Below, piece after piece: positions 1-10,603 of a stretch of DNA of 64,000 nt. The position numbers and the translations under genes are program-made. The stretch comes from Xanthostigma xanthostigma. Its lineage: Eukaryota > Arthropoda > Insecta > Raphidioptera > Raphidiidae. The stretch is taken from the NCBI GenBank assembly GCA_963575645.1, contig OY754466.1, forward strand, positions 17,028,001 through 17,092,000. The letters run 5' to 3'. Position 1 is the first letter of the stretch; each line of letters opens with the position of its first letter. The notes below the pieces were generated by a model that searched no databases, was not told the origin of the DNA, and saw only the letters and a list, made by a program, of their open reading frames with translations.

Positions 1-81
1 CATTGAACCAGTAGTTCCTGAGATTAGCGCGTTCAAACAAACAAACAAACTATTCAGCTTTATATATTAGTATAGATTTCT
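1..81 (-). repeat. Helitron-like repeat family A, partial copy cut by window edge
   Basis: Read on the minus strand this is the 5' end of a family with further copies at 5692, 18487, 38426 and 52805. It runs from a TCTATACTAATATATAAAGC end, through a TTTG tetranucleotide run, to GAACGCGCTAATCTCAGGAACTAC. The 5'-TC preceded by A is typical of Helitrons, but no 3' end is seen in any copy here, so the class is an inference. The copy continues off the left edge. Confidence 0.6.
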
Positions 82-1164
82 TTCTTCTTACATTAGACTG
101 TTCATTTCGTTCTTGAACAATTTTATAAATTAATATTTTGTTCAATAGGTATATTAAAAATTTTACGTTTAAACTGAATAAAATTGTAAAATCATTTTAA
201 AGTTCATATTTTGTGAGTTTTCGAGTGAATAATAACAAATTATGGCAAGAAGAAGTTTTACTTCAGTCGTGTGGTTTAAAGCACACTCGTTTTTTGTATT
301 GTCTTCTTATGTCGTCGACTGCATAAATAAATTGATCTTAAAATTTCGGTTCCGATTAGTAATTTCCTGTCGCCGTGTGGTTTCAGAGCTCATTCTGCTG
401 CAACCCCTTAGTTACTCTCAATTTCCGGCAAAAAAAAAAATAATTATGAATATACAATCTGTTTGCTCCGATGCTCACACAAATAAAAGATCCGACGGTC
501 CGCTCTGGGACTAAGACCCCGTTATAAATATAATATGTATGTGCATTAACACCGTAGCACGTACCAGGAACTGTGTTACCTTAGCCAAAACCCAGCCGCA
601 CGTCACTGTTCTGGGAAAATGTGTGACGTGTGCACTGAGCCATTCATATTCATTTCTGAGATGGTTTAGTTTTTACGTTGACGAAAAACTTTAATGGAAC
701 TGTGTAAAAATAACTGTTCTTACAGTTTATTTGAAATCGGTTTGGCCTTGACAGCACGAATCAGATATTTCCATAGATGGCTGCAATAAAATTTAGTATA
801 CATGCCGATCAAAAGTCTCTGTGCAGCTGCTTACAACTTTTTATTAATTTAATAATAATAATTTATTTCCGGTAGACCAAACAAAATTTGACATAGGAAA
901 CGTCAGATAAATATAATATAAAATATAACGACTGTGTTAAAAAATAAATATAAAAAAAAACATAGATAAAAGTACACTAAAAGTCTGATAAAAATTTCTG
1001 AACGGAATAGTAAGATCTTTTATGCCCAAATTCACCGAACACTATTAAAGATGGAAGTTACTAATCTCGGAACAAAATTCGTTAGAATAAAGTTTATTTT
1101 CTATTCACCAAGCAGAATATCAGGTAGAAAAGTTAGTTAAAAAATAAATATACACTGCATTATA
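82..1164. other. No recognisable feature
   Basis: AT-rich DNA. The longest open frame (242-514) has no recognisable domain and no splice context, and is treated as chance. Confidence 0.5.
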
Positions 1165-1345
1165 GTTCTTGCTCTTTTTGTGGAATATTTTGACGTTCAC
1201 CCAAAAATCCGACCAATGGCGTAAGGCCCAGTTTATATGAGAGGCGTTCAACGCGCGTTGGGCCAACGCGCGTTGAACGCTCTTCATGTGTGCTAGGCCT
1301 TAATGTGAACGTCAAAAAAAGTTTCACAAAATAATGTTTCATTCT
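1165..1345. repeat. Small fold-back element with perfect central palindrome
   Basis: The centre (1244-1280) is two perfect 18-bp arms around a single base, rich in CpG (GCGTTCAACGCGCGTT and its complement). Imperfect outer arms follow: TAAGGCCCAG at 1222 against CTAGGCCTTA at 1293, and TGACGTTCAC at 1191 against GTGAACGTCA at 1305. The nested arms suggest a MITE of the PIF/Harbinger type (GGCC ends next to TAA/TTA), but no exact target duplication can be shown. Confidence 0.5.
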
Positions 1346-2277
1346 AACCCAATTGCGCACAAAACTTCCACAAACTTTAATGTTTTACAACTATACACTT
1401 CACAGAAGGTTAATAAACAACATATAAATAAATTCACAAGAGCAACTGTAGATATACCTAATACTCCGCGTTTATAGGTTAGGTATTATGATCTATATGT
1501 GGCAGCCATTATTATTTTATCAGGCGTATAAATATTTATATCCTCGAAGTGAGTTAAATAGATTTATACCTGGAATAAACATATTTATGTTTGGTAAACT
1601 AAATTATCGCTATTTATTCGGAGGAATAGCCACCCACCTGAAAAAAAATGAACCGAATAAACTACTACGCACGGTGAATATGACCATTAATCCAATTTTG
1701 ATCAACTTCCACATCGACTAAAAACTTTGAATTCCGGTGACACTGTACAATATTTTCGTGTGTAAAACATTGATGGTGGCGAGCGTAGCTTCATTTTGCT
1801 TAGTTTAGTGGGTTTCTACGTGGATTTTTTCCTTTTAAGTACATAATATAATAAAAGCTATAGTTTAATTTTTTACGATAAAACCTCATATATTTTCAAC
1901 CTGTCGGGACTAATGTATTTTCAATTTCTCCTTGACCCTCACCTCGTGGCAATCATAGATCAATCTGACCTCTTTTTACATTTATGACACTTTGTAATTT
2001 TTTTTAGAACAGCGTAAAAGAAGACATTTTGCGTAAGAAGCTGGGACTAAAAATATGAAAACACAGGAATAAAATCAGTTGAAAACTGACGCTGTTGAAA
2101 ATACACGAGTTCAACCAGGGACGGAACCTAGGGCTTATTGAAGTCCAGTGTGCCCCCGTCTTTTTGTTAGATTAAGAATTTTTAAGTTAAGATTTAAAAT
2201 TCATTTTTATCACGTCAAAATCAGAGTTGAAATTTGGTGACCTGCGACTGAACAAATAATACTATAAAAAATAAGTA
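1346..2277. other. No recognisable feature
   Basis: Nothing identifiable. A short open frame at 1488-1721 is not gene-like. Confidence 0.5.
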
Positions 2278-2364
2278 AAAAAATTGTCAAAATTCACTTC
2301 AAAAAATGTCATAATTCACCCAAAAAATTGTTTAAATTCATTCAAAATTTTGTCAAAATTCATC
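2278..2364. repeat. Degenerate 22-bp minisatellite, four units
   Basis: Four consecutive units of about 22 bp follow the pattern AAAATTGTCAAAATTCACTC, with substitutions in each. Confidence 0.55.
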
Positions 2365-3070
2365 CACTGAGGTCTTCTTGTTTTTGTTAAGCTCACTGAT
2401 GTCAGGTGCCTAAAATACTAGATAGATTCTGGTCGTATTGAGATGGCTTGAGGACCGAGTGTGATTATTGAGAACCGGGTCGAGCCAATTCAGTGTCCAT
2501 TTTATTGTGCAGACTCCACCCCAGTATAGTCTAAATACGTTACTGTTCAGCAATTACACATTTTTTATTCAGATCAATAATAATAATCAATCAAATCCGA
2601 GATTCTAAGCTTTCCTAACCTCCCATTTCCTATGTGTTCGCTATAGATCTAATTACGATAGCAGCTTTTACATATGAAACGTTGCTTTTCATACGCCACT
2701 TACAATAAACATCGGCTTAGAGAGACATGGCTATCCGGTCTCTAATAATCGTTATTGTTGTTAAAAAATGCACTTCTCCACGCATGCGTATTTGTGCATA
2801 ATTATTAGTCTGAACGCTTCACGTTTAATTTAATAATAATGATGTAATGTTGAGCGTAACAAGTTAATGACGTATGCTGACCACCACACGCTGACTGCAC
2901 TAGTGTAGTTGTGCACTTGCACTGAACTTATAGCAAGGCAACTCATATCTATCAGATTCAGTGATATATAAAAATTAATTGAAATTATTTTTTGATAATT
3001 TGTATTCAGTTAACCCCGCCGCACTTAAATGAACTGCGTAAGTTCACTCTAATTCATATCGGTTTTTAAA

Positions 3071-3285
3071 TAACCTAAAATAAATCAGCTGTTCAGGGGC
3101 CGCCATGTTTATTTTTAAAATATAGACAAAATATCCTAAATCTGTCATATTTTGTGTTATCATCTGATTAAAATAACCGGAAAAATAATTATCTAACTAA
3201 CTCTTTATAAGGAAATATAATTCATAGTCTGATTTCAGTTAACCTAAAATAAATCAGCTGTTCACTGGTCGCCATGTTTATTTTT
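3071..3285. repeat. Pair of 46-bp direct repeats
   Basis: Positions 3071-3116 and 3240-3285 are the same 46-bp sequence (start TAACCTAAAATAAATCAGCT, end CCATGTTTATTTTT) with three mismatches, 169 bp apart. The intervening DNA is different, so this is a local duplication or part of an unrecognised repeat. Confidence 0.65.
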
Positions 3286-3799
3286 GAAGTGTCAAAATGC
3301 CGGATTGTGTAAATGCTTGTATTATCGCAGGATTGAGATGAACACAACAAAAAAACTGAACACAATTATATAGTTAGTGACTAATACTTATTTATACACA
3401 ATATAAGCGGCACAGTTTTGATACATGCGCAATCAAAGAACGGATATGCTTAATTATTTTGTTTTATTGCTTTGCCGCTATATTCAACGTGTTACTAAGT
3501 GCATTAGTTACTGACTGCAATTTGTGAACTGTACTAGCTGCTGCATCTATCTTATTTCCTGTGGTGCAACTTGTGACTGTGTAATACCGGAGATATGTAA
3601 TGATAATTCATAATCGTTACACATCTTACACGCATCTGCGGTACATTTTATTTTTACACGAACCTATCGTGTTGCTAAAAACACGTTTTATCAATCTCCA
3701 CGGATGATTAGATATAATGTAAGTATAAATGTATAACCAGCAGCTCTTTATGCAACCGATTATCAACAACGCATTTATCTCGATCTATTATAGTATGCT
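3286..3799. other. No recognisable feature
   Basis: AT-rich DNA with no coding, RNA or repeat signal that I can support. The same holds for 2365-3070. Confidence 0.45.
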
Positions 3800-3947
3800 C
3801 GACCGAGTGGTGTAGCGTAGTGGTGAGAGCAGCGGACTCGCATTCAGCAGGCGCCGGGAGCAGATGTGTCTGGGGCTTTTTCCTGCTGCATCACGCTGAG
3901 AAACGGTAATTCCTTTACCGGACATCTTGTTGAAGTTTTCCGTGTCG
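3800..3947 (+). mobile_element. tRNA-derived SINE (family C), truncated copy
   Basis: A tRNA-like head (GTGTAGCGTAGTGGTGAGAG, A-box region) leads into the family body GCAGATGTG...CTTTTTCCTGCTGC...GAGAAACGGTAATTCC. It matches the copies at 6028-6473 and 30494-31012, but the B box is damaged and the similarity stops near 3947. It is 5' portion only, without the (ATT)n tail. Confidence 0.65.
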
Positions 3948-4275
3948 ACGCGAACAAAATCAGATAGCCTTCTCTGTGAGTTAAGGAGAGCCGTAAACAT
4001 GTATCAAATTTCATTGAAATCAGATTCGGAGTTTAAAAGTTGCGCCAGAACAGACCCGATATAACAATAAAACTGATTGGTTGCTTGAAATTCAACGTAG
4101 CAGAGCAACCTATCAGATAGATACTTTGTAATAACTATATCCACAAAATAACGAACTGCGACCGAGCAGAGAACACACCCACGCTTAGTATAAAAGAAGG
4201 GAGGACACTTCGACCGCTTTTTCACCGCCTTTGAAAATGTCTAGCGCAGGTAGAAATACCAATGAACACACAACA
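3948..4275. other. No recognisable feature
   Basis: Unremarkable sequence between the SINE fragment and the minisatellite. Confidence 0.4.
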
Positions 4276-4316
4276 ACTGTGTCCATCGCAGACATTAGTT
4301 TCCACCGTGGACATAA

Positions 4317-4443
4317 GCTCTGTTCCAAGCTCTCTGAAAACGGTAACAGAACCGTCACAGTCATGCGTAGTAGCTCAAACGTTTCGTTTTAGCTACTGCG
4401 CATTTGTTCTATTATGCCGTTCTCAGAGAGCGTGGAACACAGC
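4317..4443. repeat. Fold-back (family S) inside the minisatellite
   Basis: Arms of about 30 bp (GCTCTGTTCCAAGCTCTCTG and an imperfect complement at 4413-4443) enclose inner arms ATGCGTAGTAGCT / AGCTACTGCGCAT. A second copy with the same terminal motif is at 7718-7889. Confidence 0.6.
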
Positions 4444-4519
4444 TATAACTGTGACCACCGCGGACATAACTGTGTCCACCGTGGACATAACTATATCCAC
4501 TGTGGCCATAACTGTATTC

Positions 4520-5099
4520 TAGTGATGTGTCCACATGATTCTTTATTGGAAGCTGGCTCAGCTCACTAAAAAGAGTCGCTCAGAGCGAGTCGTTCAAAGG
4601 AGCGACGCTATACAATACGCATTACACAAGAGTACAGACTGCAGAGGTGTGAACTGTCATCATACATGCTCAGGAGTCATGTAGCATTGCACAATGCACA
4701 GCACATTACACACACTCAGCTCTGAGCTCATTTTAATATGATTTTGAGCTTATATTATTCGCATTTCGGATAAATTATAAATTATAATAAAAGCTTAACA
4801 ATAATAATGTTTATTGTTACAATATTATATCTTTGTCAACGCCGTCAATGTGAATGGTTTAAGTCACTGTAAACAGTGCGTCATTCAACATTAAACGACT
4901 CAGCAAAGATAACTCCGTACGTGCAAAGTTCACTATAGTGTCGCTGTGGCCTGTGCTGTGTGCGCTCTGTAAATGTGCGAATGCAACAGTAGAGAATAGC
5001 TCAGCACAGAGCAATGGCGCTCGGAGTGAGTCATTCACAAAAAAAAGAGCGACTCGCTCCGCTCAGAGAAGGGAGTCGCTCAGGAGCGACACATCACTA
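4520..5099. mobile_element. hAT-type non-autonomous transposon, 580 bp
   Basis: The termini are TAGTGATGTGTC and GACACATCACTA, flanked by a perfect 8-bp target duplication CTGTATTC (4512-4519 and 5100-5107). An 8-bp duplication with TAGTG ends is the hAT signature. Subterminal DNA is full of GTCGCTC/GAGCGAC motifs on both sides, the sort of repeats hAT transposases bind. No transposase coding remains. The minisatellite continues on the right of the insertion. Confidence 0.85.
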
Positions 5100-5145
5100 C
5101 TGTATTCATCATAGACATAAGTGTAGACACTGACCACAAACCCGG

Positions 5146-5614
5146 AAGAAGATTTGGCCTCTCTTTTCACCGATTGTGAAGAGTCGAACTTACTGCGAAA
5201 ATACTATATAATCCAACAGGTTTTTTTTTAATCAGTGCGTCAGAAATAAGATGCACTTTCAGAACAAATCCCGCGTGCACCGGCTGCGGTGTGCGCCTCG
5301 CTCCTCGTAACTGCTGCAGATGTGTACTCATTTGCAAAACTATGAATCTTCATTTTCCGGGTTCATTAACATTCATCTTCTTCTTTCTCTGTATTCTGCC
5401 TGCATTAATGTATTTATACAGGCTGTCCCATTTTCGTTTGTAATTGCCGGGTAATCTATTTTCAAGTGATTTTACTTACGTGTTTTCAAGTTTATAGACT
5501 ACACGTACGAAATGCATTGTAGATTTTTAAATCGATCCAGTTCGAAAAATATTTGATCAATTGGGCCGGTTATTTTTTTAAATTCTGAATACATTTGTAT
5601 TTAATGTAGTTTTC
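5146..5614. other. No recognisable feature
   Basis: Nothing firm. A GGCTGTCCCATTTTCG motif near 5418 may be a decayed transposon end. Confidence 0.4.
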
Positions 5615-5690
5615 TTCGTACCTCGATCGCATAGTGCATACTTTATTTCGGTAGAAAGTCTAACATGTAGGTACGCATTGGTGAGAATAA
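5615..5690. repeat. Dispersed repeat family M fragment
   Basis: CTTCGTACCTCGATCG followed by GAAAGTCTAACATGTAGGTACGCATTGGTG recurs, modified, at 51206-51286. A terminal GATCGAGGTACGAAGAAA motif also recurs at about 34750 and 51520 in inverted orientation. Confidence 0.5.
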
Positions 5691-5726
5691 TCTCAGGAAC
5701 TACTGGTTCGAATTGAATTTGTTTTT

Positions 5727-5965
5727 GACGTGGTAACGTCTTATAAATTGATGAAACACCGGCTGCACGCACGAAAAAGTGTCACGTTCCGCCTGAGCCT
5801 GAGCGTGCAAGCGAGAGCGCGGTATAAGCGATAGAGAGGCACGATCGGCCCAAGCGTCGGCTTGTACGCATTTCTCTCTTCTCGCGTGACGTCAGAGAGT
5901 TCATCAATGTTTCTTTATGACGTTATCAAGTAAAACTATCGTCCGTAAACCGACTTTACAGACAA
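5727..5965. mobile_element. CpG-rich insert with short inverted ends
   Basis: The insert interrupts family A. Its ends, GGTAACGTCTTATAAATTGA at left and the inverse of a CTTTATGACGTTATCAAG sequence at right, form imperfect terminal repeats. The interior is unusually GC and CpG rich (GAGCGTGCAAGCGAGAGCGC). The class is unknown. Confidence 0.4.
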
Positions 5966-6027
5966 CCAATTTTTTTTGTTGAATAGCCCATTTATCGAGG
6001 AACGCTATAAGCTATATAATATCACGC

Positions 6028-6434
6028 ACCGAGCGGGGTGACGTAGCGGTGAGAACACTAGACTCGCATTCGGGAGGTACCGGGTTCGAATCCCGGCGGG
6101 GGCAGATGTGACTAGGACTTTTTCCTACTGCCTCTCGCCGAGATACGGTAATTCTTGATGAGGTTTTCCATGGTTTCCCTCAACAATTCCAGATAAATAT
6201 CGAGATGGTTCCTTATACTCAAGGCCATGGCCGATTTTACCTGTCAAACTCCTAAGCTCAAAATTTGCCTACCGTATCCTTAAAATCTTAAAAATTCCTT
6301 CATTCGCCCATTGCTGTTAATTAAGTTGAAGTTTAAAAATTGCAGAAAATTACGGGAAGTGTGGTAGAAAAAAAAATAGTAATGGTGTGAATGGCGTCTG
6401 TTATGACATAAAGTCGAGAAACGGACGTTAAACG

Positions 6435-6473
<39 letters not shown>
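6028..6473 (+). mobile_element. Full-length tRNA-derived SINE (family C), 446 bp
   Basis: The head has RNA polymerase III promoter boxes: an A-box-like GTAGCGGTGAGAAC and a perfect B-box core GGTTCGAATCC. The body follows (GCAGATGTGACTAGGAC..., GGCCATGGCCGATT..., AAGTCGAGAAACGGACG), then an (ATT)n tail of about 40 bp. It is bounded by a perfect 15-bp target duplication TATATAATATCACGC (6013-6027 and 6474-6488), which belongs to the surrounding family A element. This is LINE-type retroposition. Pieces of family C are at 3800 and 30494. The tail is translated as poly-N in a spurious minus-strand ORF. Confidence 0.88.
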
Positions 6474-6479
<6 letters not shown>

Positions 6480-6660
6480 ATATCACGCTACGACCGGTAG
6501 GAGCGGAGCATCAATGAAAAATGTTAAATTTGTCCGTTCGACAAAAACTTTTGAACGGTAACTCCGATCATCATGAAATTTGGACACAACATTCATCTTG
6601 GTAAACTAAGATGAATGTACGTACTCATGTCCCTCCCCCTATTCGCTCTTTTGCACCCGG

Positions 6661-7595
6661 GACCGCTGGTATAGATATATTCAAAGATTTGAGTATAGAT
6701 ATATGTTACTAAAAGCATTAAAGATAATTGCATTTAGCACTGTTAACAATAGGATCGGATAATAAAATAATAGTACGTGAAGCCATTCGCACATTTGTTT
6801 TCTAGTTCTGTGAAACTTTCGTTCGTCAAGACAATGGTAATGGCTCTTATAGTTGATAGAATTTAGCAAATGACACATTACTTAGCAGAGATAATGAATG
6901 ATGGAACATGATTATTATGTGAGGATGAATCTTCGTTAATATTTTATGTATGTCGTATGTTCGTTATGCTCGTTTATTACCGTAGAAGGGGCGTGTCCGC
7001 ACGGAAAAAGGCTTTCCTCTTTTGTTTCTATATATTCAACTGAATATGCATAGCGTGCGAAATCGGTCATCGTGACATATTTTTACGATTTTATATACAA
7101 ATGGGATGCAAATATATGATTTTATGATTAAAATTCTTGCTATAAAAAACAAAAGAAAGTAGACTTTCTCTAGTGGGAGTATCCAGAGATGGATTCTTCA
7201 GAGGTCATATCTACCAGAAGGATTTAAAACATCGATATGAGCTGAATTGGTGCTGGCTTGGATAGATTATACCTTTGACTGTTTCACCCTACGACTATAC
7301 TGCGGTACTGGAATGGAGCGGCAAAGCAATAAGACCATGTAAAGCATACCCGTCCCTGGGGCGGCGTATGGTGTTCATCCCGAGTGGGTAGTTGGCCGAG
7401 AAGGTGTGTATATATACGCATCTTACGAAAACTAGCCCAACTCAGATTTCCCAACGTAATTCTAAATGGGAAAATCTAAGTCGTGCTATTGTCTTCGTTA
7501 GGGCAAAATTAAAAGACTAGGTTACTTCGCGTTACTATGGCAGTCATGACCGCGTTATCACATGAATTGAGCAAATCTATATACAGGTACCACAG
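6661..7595. other. No recognisable feature
   Basis: No supported feature. CCCGAGTGGGTAGTTGGCC at 7379 resembles the arm of the palindrome at 7596, so part of this may be a decayed element. Confidence 0.4.
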
Positions 7596-7628
7596 AATTC
7601 CGAGTGGGTAAATTGCCCACTCGGAATT
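7596..7628. repeat. 13-bp perfect inverted repeat plus third copy
   Basis: AATTCCGAGTGGG (7596-7608) and its exact complement (7616-7628) surround a 7-bp loop. TTCCGAGTGGGTA occurs again immediately downstream. Confidence 0.6.
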
Positions 7629-7717
7629 TTCCGAGTGGGTAGTACTACCCTCTGTACCCACATTATCCGCCGGCCCTGACCCGTCCCACGCATAAAAAAT
7701 GTGCCGCTTATATTAGG

Positions 7718-7889
7718 TCTGGTTCAAGCTATTTGAAAACGGTGTCTTGCTACTTCGCAAGACTGTCATACGCAATAGTTCAAAAATCGATATAAACAGT
7801 TTCTTTTTTTTTTTTTCTCTTTTTTTTTTATTCTTTTTTTGTGCAAAACGGTGGCGTTTCTGTTACCGTTCTCTGACTGCTTGGAACAG
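7718..7889. repeat. Fold-back family S, second copy
   Basis: The left arm GGTTCAAGCTATTTGAAAAC pairs imperfectly with CCGTTCTCTGACTGCTTGGA near 7866-7885. The terminal motif GTTCCAAGC...TGAAAACGGTAACAGAA is shared with 4317-4443. The interior contains long T runs. Confidence 0.5.
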
Positions 7890-8356
7890 ACTTATTGTGA
7901 ACTATAAGTGTATGAATCACTGTCTAGAATTGACGAACGGAACTATTATAAAAGATACAGTAATGAGTAAAGTGATAATTACGTTGCTCTTGATTATTGC
8001 GCTGCCAAACCAAAATCTAGCCAGGCGAAACCGGACCGCAAAACAAAGATGTAAAACCTAATCTATACGAATTATCTGAAATGAAATCACGTGACTAATG
8101 CACCGCGTTTTGTTTTTGCGGTGTCAATTGTTTCGCTCATACATGCGGTTTCGCGTTACACTTAAATACCATCCGACCTCGATAGACGGAAACGCCCACA
8201 CATCTGCCATTAGATCAAAGACAAATACCGACAAATAAGTAGATTAGAGAAAAATAATCAATTTAAGTAGTACTCTTCCTACCATACCCCGTGCACGAGT
8301 TTTTATAACGATCTGTTTCTTGAAAGCCCAGCTGCATATAATATATCACTGCACTA
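7890..8356. other. No recognisable feature
   Basis: No coding, RNA or repeat signal that I can support. Confidence 0.4.
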
Positions 8357-8593
8357 TCTATACCAATATTATAAAGAAGTAAATTTTATAAGTTTGTGTG
8401 TAGGAGGTAATCTCCGAAACTACTCATTCATTTTCAAAAATATTTACAAATTTTATACAGAAACCTTCCTCGTGTATCGCTCTTTCTATTTGTGAAAACC
8501 GTATGAAAATCCGTTCGGTAGCTTTTGAGTCTATCGCGTTCAAACAGACGGACAGACATACGCAGCGGGCGGACTTTGTTTTATATAGGTCTA
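8357..8593. mobile_element. Two Helitron 5' ends facing each other
   Basis: Position 8357 begins A|TCTATACCAATATTATAAAG on the plus strand, a Helitron-type 5' end also resembling the 17215 copy. From about 8435 to 8593 the minus strand matches the 5' part of the element at 53937 (ACAAAGTCCGCC..., TACCGAACGGATTTTCATAC, AGAAAGAGCGAT). The two heads meet without either 3' end, giving a chimera. Confidence 0.55.
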
Positions 8594-9010
8594 TTCGCCG
8601 AGAGCTTCTACACTAGCGCCGCCTGTTGGTTTTTGCTCTAACTTTAGTATGCGAAATTTCAAATGATAGGAAAGAGCAAAAAATTCGCTTATTACTTAAA
8701 AATGAGACAATACCTCCAAAGCTAATAGTATTGTAAACGTTAAGACAATAGGTATATTCTTCAAAAATTCAATCAAGTATAAATTCAATCATACGAGTAT
8801 ATAAATATAATAAATATCATCATAATATATATTAATACGCTAAGGTTAAAGATGTTTGCCTCCCTTTTTAGAAAAAACCTCACAATTTCTCCACATAAAA
8901 TATATATCATTTTACAGATAATTGCTGCTCTACTGACATCCACAACTAAAAAATTTATTATTGCTTTTGTTTTTGTAAATTAATTAAAATACAGCAACGC
9001 TGAACAACGT
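8594..9010. other. No recognisable feature
   Basis: AT-rich DNA without supported features. Confidence 0.4.
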
Positions 9011-9254
9011 CTGCCATCTGACGGCGTTAATTTTGAAACAACGTCAACACTTCGATCTGTCATCTGACCTTCATATTGTAATACAACAGACACAATACTG
9101 CATACTGCCATCTAACGGCTTTAATTTTGAAACAGCGAGCATGATGCCATCTGACGGCTTAGCTCAACACTTTTGCTACTTGCGCCTCTATATGACAATT
9201 TTAGTAAAATATTTCTTCGATCTGTCATCTAAGCTACATATTGTAATACAACAA
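9011..9254. repeat. Degenerate internal direct repeats
   Basis: TGCCATCTGACGGCGTTAAT (9012) recurs near 9107 and, in part, at 9147. CTTCGATCTGTCATCTGACC plus CATATTGTAATACAACA (from about 9050) recurs from about 9216. The interleaved order suggests a roughly 100-170 bp unit duplicated more than once. The open frame 9033-9299 is a by-product. Confidence 0.55.
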
Positions 9255-9775
9255 AAAAAAGAACGTTATAAGCAGTGTGCAAAATTAGAAACGAATTGAA
9301 TACCTGCAATCATATTTAAAAAATAATTTTGTAAAGTGATAATTATTATACTTATTTAGTGCGAATAATTCGCACAGGTCACACTAGTATTTATCAATAA
9401 TAATGATAAATATATTTTTTGCTTTAAGTTATTAGGACTATGTAGATTGTAGAGGTTATGTTGAAAAATAACAGACACTAGAAATTAATTTCTTGGAAAT
9501 ATTTCAGTTTCACAAAGATGAGTTTACCGGTTAAACAATATACTGATTTCAGATGTATTACACACGAGATATTTGAATCTGATCCATCCTTACTGTAAAT
9601 AACTTATTTGATACACATTCATAATATTTTCGTAATTTAGTGTATTTATTTAATACTTCAAAAAAGCACTGTAATAATACCTGGCATCTTTGGAGTTTTT
9701 GAGGCTACTTACTTTTTTTTATTAATTGCAGTTATCCACTTATCTCGCTGACCTAACTTATGTCTTACTGTAGGA

Positions 9776-9858
9776 TGTGATAAGGGTAAATCATTTCAAA
9801 TTAGTCATAGTTTCTTCTCCCGAGAAAAATACGAGCAATTACCAGTCACCCTATATAT
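9776..9858 (-). repeat. Solo end of repeat family I
   Basis: On the minus strand it reads TATATAGGGTGACTGGTAATTGCTCGTA, then TTCTCTCGGGAGAAGAAACT-like sequence and a tail ending in TATCACA. The same terminal sequence forms both ends of the element at 57264-57645. The flanks 9255-9775 and 9859-10285 show nothing else. Confidence 0.55.
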
Positions 9859-10285
9859 TAGTATGTAAAATTAACGTGAAATTTTTGAACGGCATTATAG
9901 ACATGTGTGCGTTTTGTAAGAGAAATTGCCCGGAGAGCTATTTAAATATTTTTTTTTTACTTTCTCGTCGAACATTAATCATATTTACAATGGGAACATT
10001 AATATCGTATTGATTATTAATAAATAATAATAAATATGCCACATGTAATTGAACATCGCCATTGTAGAAACAGGCCATCACGTGTCAAACAAAATGCAGT
10101 GATTTATGTATGTATTCAGAAAATATGTAGCCTTTCTCGTATTAATAAAATTAATTGAAATAAAAAACTGAAAAGAACTTGATGAGTTCAGGGATTAAAA
10201 CCCAGTCAACCGTTTTAGTGGTTTTAATTTTTGCATACTTAGTAAAAAAGCAGTAACATTTCCATTTTTTTTTTATAAAGTATGA

Positions 10286-10603
10286 AACAACAAAATTTTC
10301 GCAGGTTTACTGCAAGTATTGTTTTTTTAGCTCAAGTATTATTCTGATAAATTAGTCCAAAATTTTATATATAATAGGTATACTTAAAAATAATAAATAA
10401 ATAAAAACAAACAAATTGTCGCGTGCACCTGACGGTAATCGAACCCAGGCCGGCCGCGTGATATGCTAGCATCCTACCACTGAGCTACAAATGCTTACGA
10501 AAAAACATTGTTTATGTAGGGTTACTAATAGTACAATATCGTGATAAATTCTGTTACATAGGGAAACGAGTTTACCCCCGTTTTTAAAGAAGTATTCACT
10601 TCA
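10286..10603 (-). mobile_element. Repeat family D with internal tRNA-Gly-like segment
   Basis: The left flank (AGGTTTACTGCAAGTATTG, GCTCAAGTATTATTCTGATA) and right flank (CGTTTTTAAAGAAGTATTCA) are both shared with the copy at 39385-40292. So the repeat extends on both sides of the tRNA-like block at 10424-10494. A normal SINE has the tRNA at its 5' edge, so this is either a composite or a captured tRNA. Confidence 0.6.
10424..10494 (-). pseudogene. tRNA-Gly-like sequence, 71 nt
   Basis: Read on the minus strand, it has tRNA-Gly length and start (GCATTTGTAGCTCAGTGGTA) and a GGTTCGATTA T-loop. The acceptor stem pairs fully with two G-U pairs, but the anticodon stem (CTAGC against GCGGC) and T stem are mismatched. 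The anticodon position reads ATC instead of GCC. It is therefore a pol III promoter-type relic, not a working tRNA. Confidence 0.7.

Larger units (their letters stand above)
4276..5145 (+). repeat. 21-bp minisatellite interrupted by two insertions
   Basis: The unit is close to CATAACTGTGTCCACCGTGGA. It is seen at about 4276-4316, at 4444-4519 (three and a half units) and resuming after 5107. Because 21 bp is seven codons, it produces a false open frame (4262-4522) with an ITVSTVD-like period. The array is split by a hairpin at 4317-4443 and by a hAT element at 4520-5099. Confidence 0.7.
5692..6660 (+). repeat. Family A copy broken by two nested insertions
   Basis: Family A sequence is present in three blocks: 5692-5726 (ATCTCAGGAACTACTGGTTC), 5966-6027 (ATAGCCCATTTATCGAGG) and 6474-6660 (GGAGCGGAGCATCAATG). 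Aligning them with the 18487 and 52805 copies shows two inserts, 5727-5965 and the SINE 6028-6473. Confidence 0.65.

Noticed and set aside
4262-4522. ORF with a repeating ITVSTVD pattern
   Set aside because: It comes from the 21-bp minisatellite (seven codons per unit) and runs into a hAT element.
6280-6486. Minus-strand ORF with an Asn run
   Set aside because: It is a translation of the (ATT)n tail of the SINE at 6028-6473.
10424-10494. Functional tRNA with anticodon ATC
   Set aside because: Anticodon and T stems do not pair and the sequence is embedded in a repeat family.
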